The notes below the pieces were generated by a model, which saw only the letters and a program-made list of their open reading frames with translations, searched no databases and was not told the DNA's origin. A stretch of DNA of 50,025 bases from 66-474 sp035688305 (lineage in GTDB: Bacteria > Pseudomonadota > Gammaproteobacteria > Xanthomonadales > Rhodanobacteraceae): contig DASSNC010000040.1 of the NCBI GenBank assembly GCA_035688305.1, forward strand, positions 1-50,025, in the 5' to 3' direction. Shown one piece after another: positions 33,179-44,425 of this stretch. Position 1 is the stretch's first letter. Every line of letters begins with the position of its first letter. Position numbers and translations under genes: made by a program.

Positions 33179-35797
33179 TCACGGACCAAGCAGGCGTTTG
33201 CGCAGCCGGTACAGCGTATCCAGCGCGTCGCGTGGGGTGAGGGAATCGGGATCCAGTGCACGCAGCGCGTCGGCGACTTCCGCCAGCACGGGATCGGCTG
33301 CAGGGGCAAACAGGTCGGCCTGCGGCTTGGGGTTTGCTGCTTGCTGCTCGGGCGCGCGGCGCGGACGCTCACCGTGTTCAAGTGCCGCCAGGGTTTGCTT
33401 CGCATCCGCGAGCACGGGTTTCGGCAATCCGGCAAGCGCCGCAACCTGCAGCCCGAAACTGCGATTGGCCGGGCCTTCCTTGACTGCGTGCATGAACACC
33501 AGTTGCTCGCCTTGGCGTGGATCGTGGTATTCAACGGCGTCCAGGTGCACGTTGGCGATGCCTTCGAATTGCGTTGCCAGTTCGGTCAGTTCGAAATAGT
33601 GCGTCGCGAACAGCGTGAATGCGCGATTCACCGTGGCCAGGTGCACCGCCGCGGCGCGTGCCAGCGCGAGGCCGTCGTAGGTCGAGGTGCCGCGCCCGAC
33701 TTCATCCATCAAGACCAGCGATTGTGCCGTGGCGTTGTGCAGGATGTTGGCGGTTTCGCTCATCTCGACCATGAAGGTTGATTGTCCGCGCGCCAGGTCG
33801 TCGCCTGCGCCGATGCGCGTGAAGATGCGGTCGATCGGGCCGATCACTGCACTCTCCGCGGGTACGTAGCTGCCGATGTGCGCCAGCAGCACGATCAGCG
33901 CGTTCTGGCGCATGTAGGTGCTCTTGCCGCCCATGTTGGGGCCGGTGATCACCAGCATGCGGCGGCCGCCGTTGGACGCTGTGCCGTCGAGCGTGAGGTC
34001 GTTGGGCTCGAAGGGTTCCGCGCGCACCTGTTCCACCACCGGATGGCGCCCGCGCTTGATGTCGATGCACGGCTCGTCGACGAGCCGCGGCATGTTCCAG
34101 CCGAGCGCGTCGGCGCGTTCGGCAAGGTTGGACAACACGTCGAGTTCGGCGATGGCCGCGGCGGCATGCTTCAGCGGTTCGAGTTTTTCGATCAGCGCGT
34201 CGAGTACGCCTTCGTAGAGCGCGCGCTCGCGCATCAGCGAGCGCTCCTTCGCCGACAGTACTTTGTCCTCGAATGCCTTCAGCTCTTCGGTGATGTAGCG
34301 CTCGGCATTCTTGGTGGTCTGGCGGCGGGTGTAATGCGCGGGCGCCTTGGTGTCGTGCGACTTGCCGAATTCGATGTAGTACCCATGCACGCGGTTGTAG
34401 CCAACCTTCAAGGTCGCAATGCCGGTGGCGGCGCGCTCGCGCGCTTCAAGTTCGACCAGGTATTGGTCGGCATTGGTGGCGAGCTGGCGCAGTTCGTCCA
34501 GATCCGCATCGTAGCCATCGGCGATGGCGCCGCCGTCGCGCAGCAACATGGGCGGACGCTCGCTGATGGCGGTTTGCAAGAGGCCTGCGGTGTCTGCGTG
34601 GTCGCCGATGCGTTGCAGGAGATCGTCCAGCAAGGGCGACTCGATCTGCGCCAGCACGCTCCGCAATTCGGGCGCCGCGGCCAGGCCGTCGCGCAGGGTC
34701 GCAAGATCACGGGGCCGGGCACTGCGCAACGCCACGCGCGCGAGGATGCGTTCGAGGTCACCGATCGCGCGTAGCTGCTCGCGCAGCGCCGCGAACGCAC
34801 CGGCATCGATCAGCGCGCCGAGTGCCTGATGTCGCGCCTGCAGGATCGTGCGCTCGCGCAGGGGTCGATGCAGCCAGCGCCGCAGCATGCGCGCGCCCAT
34901 CGGTGTGATCGTGGCGTCCAGCACGCCGAGCAGGGTGTAGCGCGCATCACCACTCGCATGGGTGTCCAGCTCGAGGTTGCGGCGGGTGGCAGCATCCATC
35001 GCCAGCGTTTCATCGGCACTTTCAACCGCAAGCCCGGTCAAGTGCGGCAGTGCGGCTTTCTGTGTTTCCTTGAGATATTGCAGCAGGCAGCCGGCTGCCC
35101 CGATTGCCGCGTGCAGGCCGTCGGCGCCAAAACCCGAAAGATCGCGGGTGCCGAAGAACGCCGTCAGTTCGCGTGCCCCGCTGGTTGCATCGAAATGCCA
35201 GGGCGGGCGCTGGCGGCGCCCCGTCAACGTGGTGACGACGGGTGGCAAGACCGCATCTTCGCCAACCAGGATTTCGGCGGGCGCGAGGCGCGCGAGTTCG
35301 GCGGCGAGCGCCGCCTCGTCGGCGACTTCGCTCACTACGAAGCGGCCCGAAGTCAGGTCAACCCAGGCCAGGCCGTATCCGGCGGCGCCAATCGCGATCG
35401 CCAGCAACAGGTTGTCGCGCCGCTCCGGCAGCAGCGCCTCGTCGGTCACGGTACCGGGCGTCACCACCCGCACCACCTTGCGCTCCATCGGTCCCTTGCC
35501 GGTGGTGTCGCCGATCTGCTCGCAGATCGCCACCGATTCGCCGGCGCGAACCAACTTCGCAAGGTAAGCTTCGGCCGCGTGGTAGGGCACGCCGGCCATC
35601 GGGATCGGCGCGCCAGCGGATTCGCCGCGCTGGGTCAGGGTAATGTCGAGCAGCCGCGCAGCCTTGCGGGCGTCGTCGTAGAACATCTCGTAGAAGTCGC
35701 CCATCCGGAAAAACAGCAGCGTGTCCGGATACTCCGCCTTGGCGGTGAAGTACTGGCGCATCAGTGGCGTGTGGCGGGCGAGGTCGGCCTGGTTCAT
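33179..35797 (-). CDS. mutS: DNA mismatch repair protein MutS
   Basis: 872 residues. MutS recognises mismatches and small loops and recruits MutL. The N-terminal mismatch-binding domain includes FFRMGDFYEMFYDDARKAA with the Phe-x-Glu wedge. The ATPase shows Walker A ITGPNMGGKSTYMRQ, DDLARGQSTFMVEM and Walker B SLVLMDEVGRGTSTYDG. The tail contains a C-terminal tetramer-type region (DSLTPRDALDTLYRLRK). ATG at 35797 gives the usual MNQADLARHTPLMRQY start; longer frames run back over the divergent pncC. Only 64 bases separate the two genes. Confidence 0.97.
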   Translation of the reverse strand: MNQADLARHTPLMRQYFTAKAEYPDTLLFFRMGDFYEMFYDDARKAARLLDITLTQRGESAGAPIPMAGVPYHAAEAYLAKLVRAGESVAICEQIGDTTGKGPMERKVVRVVTPGTVTDEALLPERRDNLLLAIAIGAAGYGLAWVDLTSGRFVVSEVADEAALAAELARLAPAEILVGEDAVLPPVVTTLTGRRQRPPWHFDATSGARELTAFFGTRDLSGFGADGLHAAIGAAGCLLQYLKETQKAALPHLTGLAVESADETLAMDAATRRNLELDTHASGDARYTLLGVLDATITPMGARMLRRWLHRPLRERTILQARHQALGALIDAGAFAALREQLRAIGDLERILARVALRSARPRDLATLRDGLAAAPELRSVLAQIESPLLDDLLQRIGDHADTAGLLQTAISERPPMLLRDGGAIADGYDADLDELRQLATNADQYLVELEARERAATGIATLKVGYNRVHGYYIEFGKSHDTKAPAHYTRRQTTKNAERYITEELKAFEDKVLSAKERSLMRERALYEGVLDALIEKLEPLKHAAAAIAELDVLSNLAERADALGWNMPRLVDEPCIDIKRGRHPVVEQVRAEPFEPNDLTLDGTASNGGRRMLVITGPNMGGKSTYMRQNALIVLLAHIGSYVPAESAVIGPIDRIFTRIGAGDDLARGQSTFMVEMSETANILHNATAQSLVLMDEVGRGTSTYDGLALARAAAVHLATVNRAFTLFATHYFELTELATQFEGIANVHLDAVEYHDPRQGEQLVFMHAVKEGPANRSFGLQVAALAGLPKPVLADAKQTLAALEHGERPRRAPEQQAANPKPQADLFAPAADPVLAEVADALRALDPDSLTPRDALDTLYRLRKRLLGP

Positions 35798-35861
35798 TCG
35801 GGCGCTTGGCGCGGGCACTGGGGTGGAGTAGAAGTGATCAATCGCAAACGGGAAGTTTCGC

Positions 35862-36371
35862 ATGGATCGGGTAGAAGTTCCGACGGACGCCAGCCTGCAC
35901 ACGCTGGCGCTCGCATTGGGCGAGCTGCTGCACGAGCGTGCGCAGGTGCTGGCCACGGCCGAATCGTGCACCGGCGGCTGGATCGGCAAGTTGCTGACCG
36001 ACATCCCGGGCAGCTCGGTGTTTTTCGCCGGCAGCGCAGTCACCTATTCGAATGCCAGCAAGCAAGCCTTGCTGGGTGTCGCCGCCGCCACGCTGGAACG
36101 ACGCGGCGCCGTGAGTGGCGAGGTTGCGCAGGAAATGGCGTCGGGCGCGCTGACCCGTCTGGGCGCGTCGGTGGCGGTCGCGGTCACCGGCATCGCCGGC
36201 CCCTCCGGCGGCACGCCTGCCAAGCCGGTGGGAACAGTGTGGATCGCGTGGCAACTGCGCGCCGGCACCGGCCGCGCCGAGGTTTTCCGTTTCGAGGGTG
36301 ATCGCGACGCGATACGCCGCCACACCGTGGCGGCGGCGTTGCACGGGATTCAGGAAATCCTGACACGTTGA
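35862..36371 (+). CDS. pncC: Nicotinamide-nucleotide amidase (PncC/CinA C-terminal family)
   Basis: 169 residues. The enzyme deamidates nicotinamide mononucleotide to nicotinate mononucleotide in NAD recycling. VLATAESCTGGWIGKLLTDI near residues 30-49 carries the active-site Ser35. VFFAGSAVTYSNASKQALL and VAVTGIAGPSGGTPAKPVG are the other family blocks. It lacks the N-terminal MoaB-like domain of long CinA. The pncC-recA order is conserved; in xanthomonads lexA usually lies between them, but here it does not. Confidence 0.94.
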   Translation: MDRVEVPTDASLHTLALALGELLHERAQVLATAESCTGGWIGKLLTDIPGSSVFFAGSAVTYSNASKQALLGVAAATLERRGAVSGEVAQEMASGALTRLGASVAVAVTGIAGPSGGTPAKPVGTVWIAWQLRAGTGRAEVFRFEGDRDAIRRHTVAAALHGIQEILTR

Positions 36372-36502
36372 CGCGGCGTGCGCCGCTGTCGCCGCTGGAG
36401 GGGTGTGAAATAATGCCTGGGCCATCGCGACGCGCCGATCTCAATCCGTGAGAAGTCCCGCCGCGATACTTCGCGCCAGCATAACCAACCGAGGGTTCCG
36501 CA

Positions 36503-37543
<1,041 letters not shown>

Positions 37544-37571
37544 GGCTGCAACTGGCCGGGTGACGAGGCGC

Positions 37572-37593
37572 AGGAGGGCCTGCCGGCCCTCCT
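37572..37593 (+). terminator. Hairpin between recA and recX
   Basis: AGGAGGGCC-TGCC-GGCCCTCCT is a perfect 9-bp stem with a 4-base loop, ending three bases before the recX ATG. No T-run follows. In E. coli a leaky terminator at the same place limits recX expression. Here the stem would also cover the region where the ribosome lands on recX, so it may limit translation instead. Confidence 0.55.
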
Positions 37594-37596
37594 ACA

Positions 37597-38091
37597 ATGT
37601 TCGGCATGGGGCGACGCAAATCTTCCAGTGATGGCAACGAGCGCAGCGCCTATGACCGCGCGCTCGGCATGCTGGCGCGGCGGGAATATTCCGAACGCGA
37701 GCTGCGGACGCGGCTGGAGCGCGCCGGTTGCGACGAGGCGGAATCGGAATCGGCGCTCAAGCGCCTGCAGGCGCAGAACTACCAGGATGACGATCGCTTT
37801 GGCGAAATGATCGTGCGCGCACGGGTGGGGCAGGGCTACGGCCCCGATCGCATCCGTGCCGAACTGCGTTCGCACGGTCTTGCCGATGCCGCGATCCGCA
37901 ACTTGCTTGATTCAGCCGACGCCAATTGGATGGATTTGGCCCGCGCCCAGCTGCGCAAGAAGTACGGCCACCAGCCGCCCGCCGACCACGCCGAACGCGG
38001 CAAACGCGCGGCTTTCCTGTTGCGTCGCGGTTTCCCCGCCGCCACCGTTAGAATCGTCAGCCATTCCGACGTCGAAACGCCCGACGATTGA
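37597..38091 (+). CDS. recX: Regulatory protein RecX
   Basis: 164 residues. RecX binds RecA filaments and limits their extension. Characteristic helical repeats are visible: YDRALGMLARREYSERELRT, LKRLQAQNYQDDDRFGEM, GYGPDRIRAELRSHGL and a third repeat near the end (AAFLLRRGFPAATVRIV). Starts at 37597 and 37606 are both ATG; neither has a clear ribosome site and both follow a stable hairpin. The order recA-recX-alaS is conserved. Confidence 0.93.
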   Translation: MFGMGRRKSSSDGNERSAYDRALGMLARREYSERELRTRLERAGCDEAESESALKRLQAQNYQDDDRFGEMIVRARVGQGYGPDRIRAELRSHGLADAAIRNLLDSADANWMDLARAQLRKKYGHQPPADHAERGKRAAFLLRRGFPAATVRIVSHSDVETPDD

Positions 38092-38167
38092 TGTCCTGCC
38101 GCCGTTCGGCAGGCGGGAAGGCATGGCGTTTGACGTGTCAATCACCTGAGATTTACGACCTAACCGC

Positions 38168-40801
<2,634 letters not shown>

Positions 40802-40835
40802 ATCGCGTTCCCTGCCGGAAGTCATGGGCGTTTCA

Positions 40836-40862
40836 TTGCTGGTGGTTGCCCGCTCCTATAGT
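40836..40862 (+). promoter_or_regulatory. Candidate sigma70 promoter in the csrA leader
   Basis: TTGCTG (40836-40841) and TATAGT (40857-40862) are separated by 15 bases, a little short. The -10 box is good. Transcription from here would give a leader of about 170 bases before csrA, and the whole 237-base alaS-csrA gap is otherwise without a gene. csrA has several promoters in E. coli, so others may exist. Confidence 0.4.
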
Positions 40863-41038
40863 ATTGCTGCCGAATCGGTCGCACCCGTACCGGTCTAGTG
40901 CGGGGATGGAGGAACCTGAGTGCGTACGCTTGCGCGCATGCGTTCGTGACCGCCCTTTCATAAGCGACGTCGCGCAACAGGAGGGGAACGCGCGCGTCAC
41001 TTTCGGGTCCAATGGACTCGAGAACATGGAGCTCAATC

Positions 41039-41263
41039 ATGTTGATTTTGACTCGCCGAGTGGGGGAAACCCTCATGATCGGCGACCAGGTGACGGTTAC
41101 GGTGTTGGGCGTCAAGGGCAACCAGGTGCGTATCGGCATCACGGCACCCAAGGACGTCGCGGTGCACCGCGAGGAGATTTACCAGCGTATCAAACATGAA
41201 CACGCCGCTGGCGAACCCGTAGCAGTCGACGAACAGGTCAACCACGAAGCTGGCGGTCACTGA
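41039..41263 (+). CDS. csrA: Carbon storage regulator CsrA
   Basis: 74 residues. This small RNA-binding dimer binds GGA motifs in leaders and controls translation or stability of many mRNAs. The core MLILTRRVGETLMIGD, VTVTVLGVKGNQVRIGI and APKDVAVHREEIYQRI is highly conserved, including the Arg near residue 44. The tail of about 20 residues (HAAGEPVAVDEQVNHEAGG) is longer and more acidic than in the 61-residue E. coli protein. GGAG lies seven bases before the ATG at 41039, which fixes the start; this GGA could itself be a CsrA site. Confidence 0.97.
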   Translation: MLILTRRVGETLMIGDQVTVTVLGVKGNQVRIGITAPKDVAVHREEIYQRIKHEHAAGEPVAVDEQVNHEAGGH

Positions 41264-41270
41264 CCCAATC

Positions 41271-41294
41271 CAGTTTCGGCTTTACCGAAAACTG
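41271..41294 (+). terminator. Hairpin after csrA
   Basis: CAGTTTCGG-CTTTA-CCGAAAACTG forms a stem with one bulged A, starting eight bases after the csrA stop. A T-rich run is absent, so termination would be partial. Confidence 0.4.
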
Positions 41295-41360
41295 CAACGC
41301 ATTTATCCTAGCCGACTGGCTTGCACCGGACGGCGACTGGGTCAGGTGGAAGGTTTGTTC

Positions 41361-41435
41361 GAAAGGATGCCCGAGAGGCCGAAGGGGCTCCCCTGCCAAG
41401 GGAGTATCGGGTCAAAAGCCTGATCGAGGGTTCGA
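41361..41435 (+). pseudogene. tRNA-Ser 5' fragment, copy 1 (decayed, anticodon loop GCC)
   Basis: 75 bases align with the first 75 bases of the intact tRNA-Ser(GCU) at 41810, from the acceptor 5' strand through the D-arm, anticodon arm and variable arm to the T-loop GGTTCGA. The sequence then breaks off. The acceptor strand has diverged (GAAAGGA instead of GGAGAGA), and the anticodon loop reads CTGCCAA instead of CTGCTAA. Without the T-arm 3' strand and acceptor 3' strand it cannot be a functional tRNA. Confidence 0.85.
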
Positions 41436-41512
41436 CGAATTTGCCGGGAGCAAATTCGGACAGCCGCAGGCTGGCCCCGAGCGGAGCGAGGGGTGAGCAT
41501 CATGGATGATGC
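41436..41512 (+). other. Hairpin-rich tail of repeat unit 1
   Basis: Successive palindromes are CGAATTTGC-CGGGA-GCAAATTCG (41436-41458), CAGCC-GCA-GGCTG (41461-41473), a weak CCCC/GGGG pair (41475-41493) and GCATCAT-GG-ATGATGC (41497-41512). This density of perfect small stems suggests a structured RNA or a composite palindromic element. No protein is supported. Confidence 0.6.
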
Positions 41513-41546
41513 GAACATATCCAGAACGGTGCACCCGGCTTGCCGT

Positions 41547-41564
41547 GGCATCCGTTGCTACACT
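41547..41564 (+). promoter_or_regulatory. Conserved block upstream of tRNA-Ser fragment 2
   Basis: GGCATCCGTTGCTACACT ends 20 bases before fragment 2. The same block, with one C/T change, precedes the intact tRNA by the same distance, so it is the likely tRNA promoter (TACACT as the -10). No comparable block precedes fragment 1. A -35 at standard spacing is not obvious. Confidence 0.4.
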
Positions 41565-41584
41565 GCTTGATCCAAAACAGAATC

Positions 41585-41659
41585 GGAGAGATGCCCGAGA
41601 GGCCGAAGGGGCTCCCCTGCTAAGGGAGTATCGGGTCAAAAGCCTGATCGAGGGTTCGA
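41585..41659 (+). pseudogene. tRNA-Ser(GCU) 5' fragment, copy 2
   Basis: 75 bases identical to the start of the intact tRNA-Ser(GCU), including acceptor strand GGAGAGA and anticodon loop CTGCTAA, ending at the T-loop GGTTCGA. The following CGAATTTGCC replaces the T-arm 3' strand and the acceptor 3' strand. It keeps a promoter-like block upstream, so a chimeric transcript of tRNA 5' part plus hairpins is plausible. Confidence 0.88.
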
Positions 41660-41736
41660 CGAATTTGCCGGGAGCAAATTCGGACAGCCGCAGGCTGGCC
41701 CCGAGCACAGCGAGGGGTGAGCATCATGGATGATGC
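41660..41736 (+). other. Hairpin-rich tail of repeat unit 2
   Basis: Nearly identical to the unit 1 tail: the stem CGAATTTGC-CGGGA-GCAAATTCG is at 41660-41682, CAGCC-GCA-GGCTG follows, and GCATCAT-GG-ATGATGC closes it. All three strong stems are preserved. The few differences fall outside them (for example GAGCGGAGCG versus GAGCACAGCG). Confidence 0.6.
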
Positions 41737-41770
41737 GAACATATCCCGAACGGTGGTCCAGGCTTGTCGT

Positions 41771-41788
41771 GGCATCCGTTGTTACACT
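41771..41788 (+). promoter_or_regulatory. Candidate promoter block of the intact tRNA-Ser
   Basis: GGCATCCGTTGTTACACT ends 21 bases before the mature tRNA. TACACT (41783-41788) is the likely -10. The block is conserved between repeat units while flanking bases differ. Confidence 0.4.
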
Positions 41789-41809
41789 GATCGAGTTGAA
41801 AACAGATTC

Positions 41810-41902
41810 GGAGAGATGCCCGAGAGGCCGAAGGGGCTCCCCTGCTAAGGGAGTATCGGGTCAAAAGCCTGATCGAGGGTTCGAATCCCTCTCTCTCCGC
41901 CA
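41810..41902 (+). tRNA. tRNA-Ser(GCU)
   Basis: 93 bases including an encoded CCA (41900-41902). Acceptor GGAGAGA (41810-41816) pairs with TCTCTCC (41892-41898), with discriminator G. The anticodon stem CTCCC/GGGAG encloses CTGCTAA with anticodon GCT at 41844-41846. The long variable arm (TATCGGGTCAAAAGCCTGAT) is class II, as expected for serine. The T-arm is GAGGGTTCGAATCCCTC. It is the homologue of E. coli serV downstream of csrA. Two 5' fragments of the same gene precede it. Confidence 0.97.
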
Positions 41903-41979
41903 AATATTCGTTGACGGTTCGGTCACGACAACGGATAATTTGCGGCTCTTTCGCACGGGTACGTGTGAAGGCAAACAAT

Positions 41980-42056
41980 GCGCCCGTAGCTCAGCTGGAT
42001 AGAGTACCAGGCTACGAACTTGGTGGTCGGGAGTTCGAATCTCTCCGGGCGCACCA
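41980..42056 (+). tRNA. tRNA-Arg(ACG)
   Basis: 77 bases including encoded CCA. Acceptor GCGCCCG pairs with CGGGCGC, with discriminator A. The D-arm is GCTCAGCTGGATAGAGTACC. The anticodon stem CCAGG/CTTGG encloses CTACGAA with anticodon ACG at 42014-42016, whose A34 would be edited to inosine. The T-arm GGGAGTTCGAATCTCTC is intact. Same position as E. coli argV. Confidence 0.97.
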
Positions 42057-42060
42057 ATAA

Positions 42061-42101
42061 AACAACAACGCCAGTGACTTACGGTCGCTGGCGTTGTTGT
42101 T
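42061..42101 (+). terminator. Strong hairpin terminator of the tRNA cluster
   Basis: An 18-bp stem (42061-42078 with 42084-42101), complete except for one A/G position, closes on the 5-base loop TTACG. It begins four bases after the tRNA-Arg CCA. The 3' arm ends TTGTTGTTTCTC, giving a modest U-rich run. This fits a Rho-independent terminator. Confidence 0.75.
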
Positions 42102-42979
42102 TCTCGACCGCACGGTCGACCCTGCGACACGTGCGGGTCAACCAGATGGTCTGGCATCTGGGGCAATTTCCAACCCGCAATGACGCTCGGTGGTCAACAG
42201 AGCCCCGACGCGACGCAATGCTGATCATTCCACTGGGTCGCAAGCCTCGCCCCATGTGCGTTGGCGTACGGAACACCCCTCTGGCAAGCCGTACAGTGAA
42301 CGTCTGTCACGGACGACACAGTTGCACAGGACGCCACTTCGGGCAGGGATGCTTTGACAGGGCCGAGACTGGGGGCACGGACGCCCCGGCCTCTTGTCCA
42401 TGGGCGACGTCGTGAAGATCGGAGTGCTGCACGTTTGCGGCAAACTTCGAAGACGAAGGTTGCGATCTTGAAGCGTTCCCGCTGCTCGCCTCCAGGCAGC
42501 GGCAGAAAACACGGCTTGGCGGCAAGCGCGATGGATTGCCTTGGTCGTTGCCCGCGTTCGCACGGAAATCACTGCGCGGGTGGATCGGCGCGCGTAATCC
42601 GGGTTTACGCAACAACTCGACGAGTAGTTGCAGAGCACACGCGAAATACGCGTCGAACTCGAACCAGCAGGCTTTGCCAGGCGACAACATCACGTTGCAT
42701 GGACATCGCCAGATGGCCGATTCTTCTGCAGGGCTCACTGGCAGCGCCGGAACGACTGCAGCGCAGGTCGGGAACGCGCTGACGCGGAACGGTGAATCGG
42801 GGCACTGGTGCGGCATCGACGAAGTCCGAGCCGACGTGTTCATGTTTGTCGGATGCTCCACAGTCCAGGGATGCAGCAACCGGCTTGCCCGCCGGTGTCA
42901 TTTGCATCGATCGCGCCCGTTATGATTTCCACAGCCGTCGGTACTTCGACCACAGCGCAAAATCAGAGCTTTCTCGAGA
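42102..42979. other. 878-bp stretch without a recognisable gene
   Basis: Between the tRNA terminator and the flippase gene several short frames exist on both strands (for example 42307-42879 on minus and 42536-42925 on plus). They overlap one another, have atypical composition and show no recognisable domain. By eye the stretch is less GC-rich than the flanking core genes. TATGAT at 42921-42926 is a possible -10 for the flippase gene, without a good -35. No tRNA, integrase or insertion sequence was recognised. It may be decayed coding sequence at an island border. Confidence 0.5.
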
Positions 42980-44425
42980 ATGAGCCTTCGCGGTGACGTA
43001 CTGCATTCGCTGAAGTGGCTGACGGGTGCCCGTTTCGCCGGTCAACTCGTTGCGTGGGCGATCACATTGGTCGTGATCCGCATTCTCAAGCCTGCGGACT
43101 ATGGCTTGATGGCGATCGCCGAACTGGTGATCGGATTCGCGGCCCTGTTCCAGGAAATGGGCCTGTACACGGCCATGGTGCAGAAGCGTGACCTTACCCG
43201 GCGTCAGGTCGAGCAGTCGTTTGGAATCCTGCTGACTGTCAATAGTGCCTTCTACGTACTGGTCTTCTTCGGCGCGCCATGGTTTGCCGCGTTCTTCGGG
43301 GATGCGCGTCTCACGGACATTGTGCGCGTCCTTGGTATCCAGTTCCCACTTGCGGCCGTTGGTGTCGTGCAGGATGCGATGCTCAGCCGCAGCATGAACT
43401 TCAAGCGGAAGTCATTCGTGGGCCTGGCTGTGGTGGTCGGCAACGGGTTGACTACCCTCGGGTTTGCGCTAACCGGTGCGGGTGTGTGGGCGCTAGTCTA
43501 TGGCAGCCTGATGGGCGCAGCGATTCGGCCAATCGGCCTGGTTCTGGCGGCTCGCTACTGGTGCCTGCCCAGGTTTTCGCGAGCGGGCATGGCCGACATG
43601 ATGCGCTTTGGTGGATTTGTTACCGCGAGCCGTCTGATTTGGTATGTATATTCGCAGGCCGATGTCTTCATCATCGGCAAGCTGCTCGGCAAGGAAATCC
43701 TTGGTTTCTACTCCATTGCCATGCAATTGGCATCGCTGCCAATGCAAAAAGTCAGTGCCCTGCTGGACCAGGTTGGCTTTGCCGCTTACGCATCGATCCA
43801 GCACGAAATGGCGCAGTTGCGTTCCCATTACTGCAAGGCGGTTCGCATCCTCAGCATCATTTCCTTCCCGATTTTCTGGGGCATCTCGAGTATTTCCCCC
43901 GATCTGGTCAACGTGGTGCTGGGAAAGCGTTGGGAACCGGCGATCATCCCGTTGCAGCTGTTGAGCCTGATGATGCCCGTGCGCATGGTCTCGCACGGCG
44001 GCGGCTCGGCGCTTTCGGCGATTGGCAAGCCCCACCTCGGTACGCTCAATACCGCGATCAGTCTGGTCATCATGGTGCCGGCGTTTTTCATTGGCGCGGT
44101 GTACGGCGGTTTGACGGGAGTAACGCTGGCATGGGTAGTCGCGTATCCGTTCGTGCGTTTGCTGCAGCTACGGGTTTCACTGCCACCGCTGGGCCTGACC
44201 TATCGTGATTATCTGCAACCCATGCTGGTGCCCGCCCTTGGTGGCGCACTGATGTACCTCGTGGTAGTCCTTGCGCGTCGCATGATCGTCGAGCCGCTGC
44301 TTGCACCCGCAGTAGGGTTGGCATTGCTGATAGTCATCGGTGCGCTGACGTACACGGCGTTCATGTGGATCGTGCGCCGCGACGACTGTCGCGAAATGAT
44401 CGATTTGCTATGGAAACCACGATGA
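42980..44425 (+). CDS. Lipopolysaccharide flippase, WzxC/MOP family
   Basis: 481 residues. Hydrophobic segments run through the whole length, about a dozen helices. The N-terminal WLTGARFAGQLVAWAITLVV, then VIRILKPADYGLMAIA and FQEMGLYTAMVQKRDLTRRQ, are typical of WzxC-type polysaccharide exporters. These move undecaprenyl-linked glycans, or other lipid-linked products, across the inner membrane. The stop overlaps the start of the next gene (ATGA), so the two are translationally coupled. The cargo is unknown. No glycosyltransferase or polymerase appears in the visible part of the cluster. Confidence 0.88.
   Translation: MSLRGDVLHSLKWLTGARFAGQLVAWAITLVVIRILKPADYGLMAIAELVIGFAALFQEMGLYTAMVQKRDLTRRQVEQSFGILLTVNSAFYVLVFFGAPWFAAFFGDARLTDIVRVLGIQFPLAAVGVVQDAMLSRSMNFKRKSFVGLAVVVGNGLTTLGFALTGAGVWALVYGSLMGAAIRPIGLVLAARYWCLPRFSRAGMADMMRFGGFVTASRLIWYVYSQADVFIIGKLLGKEILGFYSIAMQLASLPMQKVSALLDQVGFAAYASIQHEMAQLRSHYCKAVRILSIISFPIFWGISSISPDLVNVVLGKRWEPAIIPLQLLSLMMPVRMVSHGGGSALSAIGKPHLGTLNTAISLVIMVPAFFIGAVYGGLTGVTLAWVVAYPFVRLLQLRVSLPPLGLTYRDYLQPMLVPALGGALMYLVVVLARRMIVEPLLAPAVGLALLIVIGALTYTAFMWIVRRDDCREMIDLLWKPR

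Larger units (their letters stand above)
41361..41809 (+). repeat. Two tandem units (224 and 225 bp) of tRNA-Ser fragment plus structured tail
   Basis: Unit 1 is 41361-41584 and unit 2 is 41585-41809. Each consists of the 75-base tRNA-Ser 5' fragment, a tail with several hairpins, and a conserved block ending GGCATCCGTTG(C/T)TACACT. The intact tRNA-Ser follows unit 2 directly. The units differ by scattered substitutions, so the duplication is not very recent. Confidence 0.9.

Noticed and set aside
41321..41733. Small proteins reading through the tRNA-Ser fragments (ending in SRRLAPSGARGEHHG)
   Set aside because: They are translations of tRNA and hairpin sequence, repeated only because the DNA is repeated; no start signal or family supports them.
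41361..41809. CRISPR array
   Set aside because: Only two or three copies of a 224/225-bp unit derived from a tRNA, with no short regular repeat-spacer pattern and no cas genes.
41361..41902. Prophage or integrative-element attachment site duplication
   Set aside because: Such events duplicate the tRNA 3' end; here the 5' part is repeated and no integrase gene is in the window.
42307..42879. 190-residue minus-strand protein after the tRNA locus
   Set aside because: No recognisable domain, Cys/Pro/Ser-rich composition unlike neighbours, and overlaps other equally weak frames on both strands.
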